DNA of 64,000 nucleotides from Paramecium octaurelia (taxonomy: Eukaryota; Ciliophora; Oligohymenophorea; Peniculida; Parameciidae): positions 186,001-250,000 of the forward strand of contig CAJJDP010000013.1 of the NCBI GenBank assembly GCA_905182995.1, read 5' to 3'. Below are positions 48,983 to 58,971 of this stretch, one piece after another. A model generated the notes under the pieces. The model searched no databases. It was not told the origin of the DNA and saw only the letters and a list, made by a program, of their open reading frames with translations. Each line of letters starts with the position of its first letter. Within the stretch, counting starts at the first letter, position 1. The position numbers and the translations under genes are program-made.

Positions 48983-49445
48983 TCAAAATTTTTGATGGAT
49001 ATCAATTCTAAATCTTACAGATTTTTAAGCCCTAAATAAAGAATGGTTTCTTTTGTTTTTCAAAGCTGATTTGAGATTTGATCTTCTCTGTGACTCTGAG
49101 TAATATCTTTACGAGATTCCAAAACGGGGTTGAAATAATTATTTTCTCCTGGAATCCATTTATGTATTATTACTCCTTATACAAAATTCACTTTTGAAAT
49201 ATTTAATCTCCCTTGGAGAATCTGGAGGTTCTTTAGGCTAAATCTTTAGAGGAATTTGTTGCATAGACCTAGTATTCAAGTGTTCAGTTAATAAATGCTT
49301 GTGATTAGGCACCATCTAATATTCTACAACCTTCGAGGTCAAACTTATTTCAGTTATGCTAAGGATCACTAAAATAATACTCAGAAATGAATTTGCAATC
49401 CTCTTCAATCTATTTTATCACGTCTAAGATTTCACTTTAATTCAT
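48983..49445 (-). CDS. small basic protein, function unknown
   Basis: 146 residues; one 22-nt intron at 49359-49380. Without the intron the second exon is open but has no ATG, and reading into it would create an artificial hydrophobic stretch; with the splice the protein is soluble throughout. It starts with an acidic helix (SEILDVIKQIEEDCKF) and becomes very Arg/Lys/Ser-rich (QRRSNLKSALKNKRNHS). No domain recognised. Confidence 0.65.
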
Positions 49446-50740
49446 AAAATATTCAATAAAATTATGGAGAATTACATTTGAATATAATTAAAGATTTAAT
49501 GATTTTATATCATTTAATTAAAGTGGGACATAAATATCACCTTGCGCAATTATATTAAATACGACAAACTTAATTTTAGTCTAAAGAGGATTCCTTAAGT
49601 ATGAGCTCTTTGCTATTCTTAAAATTTTATTTCTCTACTTTAAATTTAATTACATAAATTATCTAATTTACATGGGGTAACTTTAAATTTATAAGTGTAA
49701 TTTTTATGAACTTGCATTACTAATTAAATATTTATATTATAGTATCTTACTTTTAGATAAAATTAATATTTAAGTGAGATAACTGATATTTAAATAGATT
49801 ACTAAAATTATATTGATGCTTTCTTTGTAAATTGATGTTGTTTATGTTAAGGATAATTACATATTTATTTTTTTAGGGTGATAGTAAAAAAGGGTGATTA
49901 GCAACATCTAAAGTACTAATATTTTAAAATCATATTATAATCACATGAATTAACAGAAAGTTTGGAGGAAGGTGTTTCTTAAAAACAAACTGAATAGGTG
50001 GAATTAATCTATAGAATTATTTATACTTTTATTAAGTGACAATACTTATGTTTCATATATTCGAAGAGTTCAATTTTAGAATATATAATAATTAAATTAA
50101 ATAAAAATAAAATAGAGAATTCATATATATATATAAACTTAAAAAAGCTAAGAATTTAAAAATGTTTCAACAGATTCAATTTTCATTTTTTTTGGGCAGG
50201 GAAAATTATGGTATTTAGAGCTAAGATTTTATAGAATTTATAGTAAACTCATATTGAGGGTTATTTAATTTACAGTACTTGAATAGGCAGATGCTTTTTT
50301 TTTGCTTTAAGGCTTAAAATTCTAGAATATCAGTTTAAGCAATTGTCGTTACATTATAAAATCTATTCTTACATATTTAATTGTGGCTTCATTTAACATC
50401 AAAATATTTGAATGCATAACTATAATTAATAGCTATATTTAGAATTCTGATAAATTTTTTTAAATATTTAAGAATCCAACAGATCATTTTTCTATAAAAG
50501 AAATCTTTCAATTTGTTGATGCAAAGCCTAAAACTATTTAGCTATTTATCAAATTTAAAGACTAAAAATTGATGATTTGAGTAGGAAATTAAAAAATACT
50601 GCAACTCAAGCTAAAGACCACAAAGTTGTATTGCATTTGATTAAGTAAAGCCGAAATTATGGTATTCCATAAAGTAGATAACAAAATTTAAGAATTGAAT
50701 AAATTTCTATATTATACATTAATTAAATTAATAAAGAATA
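49446..50740. other. long sparse region
   Basis: 1295 bp, the longest stretch without a convincing gene. It contains one doubtful two-exon ORF (50162-50572, listed separately) and an AT repeat near 50125-50135. No RNA gene or transposon seen. Confidence 0.4.
50162..50572 (+). CDS. doubtful two-exon ORF
   Basis: A 125-residue reading frame appears if a 33-nt GT...AG segment at 50243-50275 is spliced. Composition is hydrophobic and irregular (AIVVTLQNLFLHIQLWLHL), unlike its neighbours, with no recognisable domain. It may be a chance ORF or a decayed membrane-protein gene. Confidence 0.2.
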
Positions 50741-51856
50741 ATGAATATAATAGCAAAATATAAAGAATTCGAAAAAACTCTTGAACACGTAGTTACCTAT
50801 AAAGATCTTAGAAAATAAATAAGATAGAGCTTCAAATTTATATTGAAGAATAATTTTACAATATTTTATCACGATGAAGACAATGATAAAATTACAATAT
50901 CAAATTAAGAAGATCTAGATGTTGTTCAAGTAAGACTTTAAAATTAAATTTAGAATACAGAGAATTTTGAAATTATGGTTGAAGAAATTGATGATGCCTC
51001 AGAATTGACAGATGATTCCTTTTAAAAACTTGATAAAAGTGTTAAAGAAACAGTTAACTACTTTAGAAAATTAAGCAATGGTCATGCCAATAATGATTCA
51101 AACAGTCCAAAAATTATATAAAAATAAGAATTGGAGTAGGCAAAGGAAATAGTTGAGAAACCGAATAATCCTTAAGAAATTTTAGAATAAAAAAGGCAAA
51201 AAGTAATTAAAGAAATAACAGCCACAATTGAACATCTTCGTGCAGAAATACTTAAGGTTGAGAATGATGATACAGAAAAAAGATTGAATGAAAAAATAGA
51301 AAAATTATAGAAACCATAAGTGAATCCCTCATCCTTAGGGAAATAATTAAGTGAACTTCCAATTATTTAATAAATTGATTAGGCTGAAAATAATATAGTC
51401 AACCTTAATAAAGTTGAGAGAGAAGAATTGAAAAGGAATTACTAAAATTTACTAAAATAAATTCAGTTAATGATCTAAAATAGATAGAAGGATTAAGTTA
51501 ATTAAATTGCTTAAACCAAAGATGTAATAAAAACAGAATAGAAATTGAAGCAACTAATTGTTAAGACCAATTAAAAAAATTAAAAATTGTTAAAATAATA
51601 TAATGGATTATTGAGTTAATACTAAAAAAAGCTTAAGGAGGTTGAAAATAAGAAAGGCAATTTCGAAAAGATTGAATATATGACCACAGATCAACTAGAA
51701 AACTTTTTAGACAAATAAATGAAGGAAGAACTAAAGGCAAAAAAAGAAAGATAGGAAGCTCAAAAATAAAAGGAGTAGGTAATCAACAATGACATTCCAA
51801 AAAATGAAGTAGAGAAATAAAATCTTAGTGATAACATCTAGGAGGATTTAGAATGA
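50741..51856 (+). CDS. PB1-domain protein with coiled-coil tail
   Basis: 371 residues as read through, or 363 if a 24-nt GTA...TAG stretch at 50930-50953 is spliced (it keeps frame either way). The first 80 residues look like a PB1 domain: IIAKYKEFEKTL at the basic start, FKFILKNNFTIFYHDEDND and KITISNQEDLDVV, which matches the acidic OPCA motif. The rest is long coiled coil rich in Lys, Glu and Gln. PB1 domains pair with each other in signalling and autophagy adaptors such as p62, so this may be a scaffold (inference). Convergent with elongin C, 46 bp apart. Confidence 0.75.
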
Positions 51857-51902
51857 AAAGATATCACTACATTATGCGTATATAATAATTGTCTAATAAT
51901 TT

Positions 51903-52193
51903 TCATATTTATAATGCAATCGCAGCTTGTAAAACTGATAAAGCCTTTTCTTTGGCTATTTAAAATTTTGGCAAATTTACTGGAGATTCTAATTGCCATC
52001 TATTTTTATAATGAAGGTATTGTAGGACTATTTCAAGTATGTCAGCTGTAAAATCAGAAAGGATTTGGGTTTCTCCTCTCATGTCTGCATTTGATATCTG
52101 TTTTTTGAAAATCTCACTTAACCCAGCAATTTCTTTGGCAACTATGAATTCAATTCCATTAGATGATAGAATAGTTATGTAAGCAGATGACAT
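51903..52193 (-). CDS. ELOC: elongin C (Skp1/BTB fold)
   Basis: 96 residues, intronless. The sequence ITILSSNGIEFIVAKEIA, the loop SDFTADILEIVLQYLHYKN, and the final FQIAKEKALSVLQAAIAL follow elongin C. In animals elongin C joins elongin B and BC-box proteins in cullin-2/5 ubiquitin ligases and in elongin A. The length is slightly below the usual 112 because the N-terminal extension is short and the end lacks the final Cys segment. It lies 40 bp downstream of a kinase gene on the same strand, and that kinase's unspliced frame runs into this one (see findings). Confidence 0.88.
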
Positions 52194-52233
52194 TTTTAAT
52201 AATTTATTTAATATATTTAAGAAAAAGAGAGAA

Positions 52234-53406
52234 TCAATTTAATAATGATTTTTCAAAACAAACTTCTGGGTTATAACAATACTCGTTGAATTGTTCTTAT
52301 TAATATGATTAATAATACCACAAAGTGTTTTATTGCGGAGCAATACGAAATTTTTCTCATTTTGATCCTCCATAGTATCATCCGTTGATCCTTCATAGCC
52401 TTTGAATTTCTTTGGATAATATGGAGGATCGTATTTTTTTTTCATCAATGCATCCCAATCAAAAGAGCTGAACCATGGATGATTCTTAACATCAGAAGGG
52501 TTATTTGATCCTAATCTATTTTCAGGTTTTCTTTGGATAAGCTAATGCGTGAATTCAAAAATATACTTAATTAATAAAATCCCCAGCTTCAATTGACCAA
52601 GCGACAGGTAGTTGTGATCTTTTAATTTGGATTTGTTTAGACAAGACTTAATCCCTAATCTCTTGTCTAGTTTTTCCAACGTAGGGTCTTCTTCCGAGCA
52701 TACATTCATAAATAATAACTCCCAACGCAAAAAAGTCGACAGCAATACCATGATTTTGTTTGCACATCACTTCAGGTGCCATGTACCCTGGAGTTCCACT
52801 TGTATCCGAGGCATTTTCTGGTCTCCAGACTCTGGCAATTCCCATATCGGTTAATCGAAGATATCCAGAATCATCAAAAACCAAGTTTTCTGGCTTGAGA
52901 TCTCGATGGATTATTCCGTGTTAATGGACATACTCTAGACTTACTATTATGCAAGCAGCAAAAAACTCTTAAAATATTGCCAAATAATTTACATGATTCT
53001 TCCTCAGAAAACCTTTTGTTTCTACAAAGATGATATCTCAAATCCCCTCCAGATAGGAGATCAAGCACTAGGTATAAATTCTCTCTATCTTAAAATGCTG
53101 AATGCATATTCACAATAAAAGGATGGTGCAATTGCTTTAACAAATTCTTTTCATTTAAAACTGAAGTTATGCTCTTTTTTTCAATTATCCTAAATGATTT
53201 TTAATCAATACTTTGCTTTAGACATTACTTTCATAGCGAAAAGTTAATTATTTTTTTTCCTTCTCACTTTAAAGACCTTACCATATCCACCTCTTCCAAG
53301 TATATCTAAGACTTCGTAATTTCTTATTGATTACACTACTTAAGACAAAAATGATACTTGCTTCTTGAAATTCTTCTCTTTTATCTATTACATTACAATT
53401 ACCCAT
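52234..53406 (-). CDS. AGC-family kinase, STK32/YANK-like, with DMG in place of DFG
   Basis: 351 residues in six exons (introns 52296-52318, 52542-52566, 52968-52992, 53190-53211, 53336-53357). Seen: glycine loop [21 protein letters not shown] with the ATP lysine, [48 protein letters not shown] (Met for Phe in the DFG position), [12 protein letters not shown], and the AGC-style end [21 protein letters not shown]. It begins MGNCNV, with Gly2 and Cys4, suggesting N-myristoylation as in several YANK-type kinases. The last intron moves the frame to a TGA at 52234; without it no stop occurs before elongin C. A 19-nt version of the first intron is also possible with the same frame. Confidence 0.85.
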
Positions 53407-53643
53407 TTTTCTGGATTTTATAATGCTAATTATTTTAATATAGAATTTATCTCAGAATTTTCATGAATCCAAATATCTATCATATAAAAATTATAAATAT
53501 TCTAAACATAATTCTTCACAGATAAAGTAACCTTCAATGGAGTTACTCATCTTTCAAAAGAAATTATTTTTTTTTTATTGTGGAATAAACCAATTATATT
53601 TAAGTTGTTATATAATCCTAATATGAGTTTGTAAAAACAATAG

Positions 53644-55523
53644 TCAACGTCCTCTTCCTCTCTTTTTAACTGGTTAATAGATCTCCTCTCCTTCCAAACT
53701 GTCATCCTCTTCAATTTTTTGCTTCTGAGTGGACCCTCTGCCTCTTCCCTTCACTTTAGAACAATCGTCACTCTCACTTTCTTCTTGTTTACCTCGGCCT
53801 CTTCCTCTGCCTCTACCTCTACCGCCTCCTTATCCTTTCGATCTTGAAGGCATGTTAGAGCATTCCAGGCTGACATTACTCATAAATAAGTTCACAATAT
53901 CTCTATATTTTTCCATTCCTTTGAAGTCTGGCTAAAGTAAATCTTCAGGTTCTTCTATGTTCTACTCTTACAATGCCAACCCCTGCAAATATGTATAAAA
54001 TCTATATTAATAATCTATTGCTACTTCTATATTGAAGGATCTTCGAAGTTCGAGCAATCAAAATCTTGTATTGTTAAAGCATTTACTAATATCTTAGCTG
54101 CATTTAATGTCTATCTAGTTATTTCGGCTCCTTCCTATTTAACTGTAGATAGTCCTCTAATATCATCAGCATATGGTAGAAATATCAGATGCAATCCAGG
54201 AGGTGTCTAAAAATGATTTTCATCATATTGTTCTGCTTAAGGAAGCAAGGCACAAAATCTGACCTAAGATCCTTATTTAGGAACCAATCTCACAATTCCT
54301 ATTTTCTCTTTCAATATCATTTATTGAATCAATGCATCAAAAAATTAAGAAGATCCGTTAACATGTTCATCATCGGGATATAAAAAATAGGAGGCTCTAT
54401 AATTGTGATAATCCTTTAATGCACTTGAAGATTTGAAACCTATTAAAGTCATCCCAGGTTTTTCAAATCCTTTTATTTTGGCCATATATTCCTTTGGAAT
54501 TGCTATCTTCTCATTTCCCAATATTAAATGAGTAGATATTTATTGAGGGAAGAGTGCTTGACCTGTTTCTTCATCAATAAATTATGCTTTCTTTTTCAAT
54601 TATTAGTTGTATCTCCTGTCTAAGGGTTTGCCATATGGTTTTTTTGCCTTATTCACTAAACAATATATTTTTAATCCAATTTTAATGTCGTCGATGTCCA
54701 TAATGAGTCTATTCAAAGCTCTCTTCTTAAATTCCTTTTATTTAATTCTTTAATGTAAATCCATAATTTTAGTTGAAGTGTCAAGTACAGCATTGTTAAC
54801 TTCGTCCAAGTCAACAGTTATGATCTCACCATAAAACCTAGCAATTTTGAATTCGTTTTAACTGGGTAATGGAAACAATTCAATCTAAACATCTGCATCC
54901 TTCAATTATTTGGCGTATTTCAAAGCTGATGATCTGGCATTCTAATCTTTAAAATATGGTAAATCATCGGGAGTGAATAAAAATATACGCATATTGAATT
55001 TGTTCTTATCTCTAATTAATATTGATAATATATTTACAATTCTTTGAATTCATGATTACAAAGCCATAAACATTCGTGAAAATGTGCATTGTTGCCTAAT
55101 TGATAATCTTTTTCAAAATTTTGCTCTATTTTTAAACAATTTTTGATAATATCTGCAGATGGTCCATCCAATTTATAGATTTCTGTAATGTTATTGAATT
55201 TTAATTGATTATTAGTGGATTTCTAATTTTATGAATATAATTACTGTGTTGTAGAATATCATACCAATTCGATCATCTGGACTTGATATGATTTTGGCCT
55301 TCATAAAGCTAGAAAAGGCAGATAATATTTTAGAAAAGACTGTGCCTTGTCCATCTTGATCCATATCAAACAATGCTTTTTTGCAATCTACCAAGAATAT
55401 GACTGCATCTTTTTTGCTTCCTGAATCATGTACTGATATATCTGCATCTTCCCCAAATATGTCTTCTCCATCTTAGATTTCCTCTACGTCATCTCCTCCT
55501 GCGTGTTCCTCTTCAAAATCCAT
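53644..55523 (-). CDS. KU70: Ku70 DNA-end-binding protein
   Basis: 602 residues; introns 54002-54024, 55012-55037 and 55223-55244. Ku70 pairs with Ku80 to form a ring on broken DNA ends for non-homologous end joining. Order: acidic N-terminus, von Willebrand-type domain (DAVIFLVDCKKALFD, DRIGMIFYNT, MRIFLFTPDDLP), the central Ku beta-barrel (VDLDEVNNAV, IKIGLKIYCLVNKAKK, GMTLIGFKSSSALKDYHN, RLVPKQG, PGLHLIFLPYADDIR) and the C-terminal arm (DPSIQKFYTYLQGLAL). The usual C-terminal SAP domain is missing; in its place is an Arg-Gly repeat (RGRGRGRGRGK) and an acidic tail with further GRGRG motifs. In Paramecium, Ku proteins are known to work with the domesticated transposase PiggyMac in programmed DNA elimination; whether this copy is the developmental one cannot be told. 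Confidence 0.92.
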
Positions 55524-55797
55524 TTAATTTATTAATTTAATGAACAGAAACTCTACAGAAATTATTTTATTAATTAATATCATTATAATTATTGGAATGA
55601 TAATTTGAAAAAGTTCAAAAAAAGTATTCGATATTTTTGTCCTTACAAGGGTTTATGTTAATTTAATTAATAATCTTATTACAATATTCAATAATAATCA
55701 AAATTAATATGGCTTTTAATATGGTGGCATGGTTTGCCTGACCTATCAATTTATTTTATTTTTAATACCATTTGTTATAATTAATTATATTGAAAAG

Positions 55798-56521
55798 TCA
55801 AATAGGAATAATTTTAACACAATTATGATTTCTCTTGTTATAATTAATTTACTCTCTCTTATAAATATTAATTCTTAAATTTATTTAAATTCTAACCTAG
55901 GCATTTATTTATTATATTAATATGGCTTGATTTCTATTATTCTCCTCCACTTGTTGATGATGAATTGTCTCTATACTATCCTATACAGTATTTTGTTTTG
56001 GCTAGCATTAATCCTCTTTTGATAATACTGCTAAATTTATTATCTAAAACCAATTACCTTAAATTAATTACTCAGGATTTTTCAATTCTTCCAAAGTCTT
56101 TGTCCTCTTGATCTTTTTAGAAGTTCTTCCTTCTTTTCTATAAATTTGCATAATAGCCTTTGCCGTAGAAAAATTAATGTTCAATTCTCTTGCAGCGCTT
56201 TTGATTGTACACCCTGTAGTGGTTACCTACTTGATAAGTTTTTATCGCAATTCATTTGATATTTTCTAGTACTTTAATCCATGCTTTCCTATTTCAAAAT
56301 CTTAATAAACATTACCTTTATATTTGGAGAGAAGTTCCTATTCTTCCTCTGGAGTTCTCTTTAACGAAGACTTCGGGTTCAAATCCTAAACGAAATCATA
56401 AGAGCAGTCTGAGGATTCTGAGTCTCTTGATGAAGTTGATTTCTATTTCTTTAATTATTCCTTTGGCCTTTCCGCTTTGGAGTGTTATTAAATAGATGTC
56501 ATACAATTTGAGTATATCAAT
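55798..56521 (-). CDS. helix-turn-helix (homeodomain-like) DNA-binding protein
   Basis: About 228 residues. The core KLIKQVTTTGCTIKSAAREL and NINFSTAKAIMQIYRKEGR is a three-helix HTH of homeodomain-like or transposase-like type, followed by a basic segment (TSKKIKRTKTLEEL), so it probably binds DNA. The 5' end is uncertain: the good frame is blocked upstream by TGA, and the only ATG I can connect (56519-56521) needs a 37-nt intron (56469-56505), long for this genome. Two 27-nt GT...AG stretches (56031-56057, 56289-56315) keep frame whether spliced or not, so length ranges from 210 to 228. The tail is Gln/Asn-rich. Paramecium-type genomes have small families of such HTH proteins; the target is unknown. 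Confidence 0.6.
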
Positions 56522-56839
56522 TTAAAAAAATAATTGAAAAAAATGTTGATTTTAGCACTTTATATAGTATTTTTTATGTTCTTATGTATTCTGGCTCACT
56601 AATAGTAATGAGAGAGAGTTGTTACTAGTTGAAATCATCTGATTGGAGATGTGCTTATAATTATATTTTATGTATTATCCTTCTCTAAAAAATTTAAATA
56701 TAAATCATTCTTGGATTGAGATATTTATTTCTATATAAAATATATCATCATAAATATTAATTTTATTCATTATTAAAATATCACATTTAAATTGATAGAA
56801 GTATGTACAAAGGCCATCGTCATTGTCCTTGAGTTATAC
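56522..56839. other. intergenic, nothing recognised
   Basis: 318 bp between the HTH gene and a small ORF, divergent orientation. AT-rich, no feature supported. A + strand frame is open just before 56840 but lacks an ATG. Confidence 0.4.
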
Positions 56840-57138
56840 ATGGAAGTTTCATTTCAACCAAATTAAATAAAAGTTGAAAAATCTCAAAAAGAAAAAAGTT
56901 TTGTCTTTAAATTGATTGAAAATCAAAAGTATAAATAACAAAATAATGGAGCTTTAATCGCGAATTCTACTATGATCTTCATCAAACGTCTTTTATGAAA
57001 TGGTACTAGTTGTATTTTTTGTATTCATAAATTATTGTGACCTTCAGTTATTTGAAATTGACACTTAGACTATATTGGGAATCAGATTAGAATTATTCCG
57101 AAACAAATTATTAAACAATAAATACTTTGATATTTTGA
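56840..57138 (+). CDS. small two-exon ORF, uncertain
   Basis: 91 residues if a 23-nt intron at 56929-56951 is removed. Exon 2 has good composition (NFNREFYYDLHQTSFMKWYQ). The frame upstream of the ATG is also open, so a further 5' exon is possible, and a second splice at the 3' end cannot be excluded. No domain recognised. It ends 64 bp from the stop of the convergent DP gene. Confidence 0.4.
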
Positions 57139-57202
57139 AGAGGCATTACAATTTTGATGGAGATAATTTGAAATAACTATATTAAAACAAAATTAGGATA
57201 TA

Positions 57203-58140
57203 TCACAATATCATGTGTTCACTTTGAAATAGCTTCTGTACTACAGATAGATCAAACTAGAGATCAAGTTAGTTCTTACTAAAGACCTTCAAGTAATCCA
57301 TCGATTTGCTTTATTCAAGTACTAGTTCTTCCTATAATAGTCTTATGGATAGTTATACTTCATCAGAATTTTTTAACTAGGTTTTGACTAGAATGAATGG
57401 GAACCTGATTTTCTCGCTTTCATCCACATCCCTCATTTTGTTCAATTCCACAAGTTTCTTTAGACTCTCCTATTATTTAATTTGATTTGTGGCTGAACCT
57501 TTTTTAGTTTATAATTATTCTTTTAATTTTTGCTGTTAAAATTAAATTTAATTTTTACTTTTCTAATTATTAAATTCTATTTTGTTAGATTAACTTAGCT
57601 CTATGCATTCTTTCTTATCAATTTCTTCTCTTTAACTACTATTCCAATCGAAATCATGACATTCAAAGCATCATAGACTCGTCTTCTAAGATTTTTGATT
57701 TCTTTCTGTCTATCATTTTATTATCCATCAAACTCTTAAATCATCTCCTCTGTCAATTTTTAGCAAATATCACTATAAGCCATAGCTTCATTAGATAACT
57801 CCATCATAACACGATTGCTGATGTATTTTAGACTCCACTTCTTCTGAGATTTTATAGGATCTGATTGAATCTTTGGTTTATCGAAGGGTTCAATCTAAAC
57901 AAATAATTTCTTATTTGTGTTTGCTTGTGAATTGCAATTAGCTTCTGAATCTAAAAATATATTTTTTTGTCACAAAATTGTTGTATAAGCGCGAAAATAT
58001 TCCGCCATAACATGTAATATAATATGAGGAAAGTAGATGAAAAGTTTAAACATACCTTATACCAAGCCTTTAACAGGTGTCTGGAAAATATTTATTGCCA
58101 TCGAGTCCTCATCCAATCTGAATTACCCTGTGAAATCCAT
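57203..58140 (-). CDS. TFDP: E2F dimerisation partner DP (TFDP family)
   Basis: 266 residues in the model with two interruptions: a 32-nt intron at 57563-57594 (GTTA donor) and a 105-nt segment at 57951-58055. DP proteins pair with E2F to bind cell-cycle promoters. Seen: winged-helix DNA-binding domain with SLKYISNRVMMELSN and the signature KNLRRRVYDALNVMISIGIV, then KEKKLIRKN, a coiled DP dimerisation helix (QKLKEQLQTKKGS, KKLVELNKMRD) and the DP beta strand segment IRFPFILVKTQ. Most of DP is present; the C-terminal acidic tail of animal DP is absent. The N-terminal exon DEDSMAINIFQTPVKGL is separated from the rest by unusually long non-coding DNA; alternatives are a retained eliminated sequence or a later start at 58013 (see findings). 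Confidence 0.85.
57986..58061. other. candidate retained internal eliminated sequence (76 bp, TA-bounded)
   Basis: Within the DP gene a 76-bp stretch begins TATAAGG and ends before a TA, with CGCTTATA at the far side, so the two ends form an inverted TATAAG repeat. Precise removal leaving one TA would rejoin the DP frame once a 23-nt GTG...TAG intron (57951-57973) is also spliced. Paramecium IESs are flanked by TA and their sizes peak near multiples of 10 bp including about 76. The end match to the TAYAG consensus is only partial, so this is a hypothesis; a single 105-nt intron also fits. Confidence 0.3.
57989..57997 (-). promoter_or_regulatory. E2F-like site TTTTCGCGC
   Basis: Nine bases matching the E2F/DP consensus TTTSSCGC lie in the non-coding segment inside the DP gene, one of few CG-rich points in very AT-rich DNA. 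E2F/DP genes are often self-regulated in other eukaryotes. Its position inside the transcribed model, unless the gene starts at 58013 or later, makes function uncertain. Confidence 0.25.
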
Positions 58141-58327
58141 ATTAAAGTATTTTAATAAATTATTTATACAATTTAATTCTTCATAAAAAATGCTTATGAA
58201 TAAGGGATATTCATATTCATAACCATGTAATAAATAATAAGATTTATGAAATCATAATGAACAATAATAATAAAAAAATCCTTTGAATATTTATGATTGC
58301 AGAAATAATAATATATTTCACAATTAC

Positions 58328-58525
58328 ATGATGAGTAGAACTTACAGCCCAAGGAACTTATTGAATCTCATCTCTCAAATGCATGTATCACCTTCATTTA
58401 AACCATGTTTCTAAGGTAGCAAGAATCTTCTTTTGAAGTTAGCTGAGTTCTTAGAATCATAAATTACCGCGTTTTCAAAATATCCAATTTCTTAGAAAAA
58501 AGCTGCTCTTAAACAACAACTCTGA
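58328..58525 (+). CDS. small ORF, 65 residues
   Basis: ATG to TGA, intronless, with balanced composition (RNLLNLISQMHVSPSF; NLLLKLAEFLESQITAF) and a basic C-terminus. Two adjacent ATGs start it. No family recognised. It sits 187 bp from the DP start in the opposite direction. Possibly a real short gene. Confidence 0.4.
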
Positions 58526-58971
58526 TAATAATACAGTTCTAATTAGTGACTCTAATTATGACTATAATACAAGTCATATCCCTCTATCAAACTTTTTCAA
58601 TTAGATCTTAATCATTGGGACTAGTTCTTATAATTGAGATATATAAATGGGATTTATGATTTATTATTCATTACATTGATAGCTATCTTTTCATGTAAGT
58701 TAAGATAAAGATCATGATTTAGAATGAAGAACTAAATAATTTTCATAATTTCCAATGATATTACTCATTATAAAGTATTTTCATTGATCAATATCATTAA
58801 ATCTATAATTTATTATATTCTAATTTAATCAAAGTATTCATACGAGTTATTTACAGAATATTTAAACATTAAAATTATAATTAATAGATATTATGAGGAT
58901 TAAAAATAATATATTAAAATTGAACACAAATGATCTTTTCATATAAAAATTGAATCTGAAATTGTTGTATT
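58526..58971. other. intergenic, nothing recognised
   Basis: 446 bp of AT-rich DNA between convergent genes. No ORF, RNA gene or repeat recognised. Confidence 0.45.

Noticed and set aside
51903..53406. A single kinase-elongin C fusion protein
   Set aside because: The unspliced frame does run through, but a canonical 23-nt intron at 52296-52318 gives a proper kinase C-terminus and a TGA 40 bp before the elongin C ATG. Kept as a finding, not as a gene model.
56376..56386. tRNA B-box-like GGTTCAAATCC
   Set aside because: No A-box at the right distance, the T-stem does not pair and the site is inside the coding part of the HTH gene.
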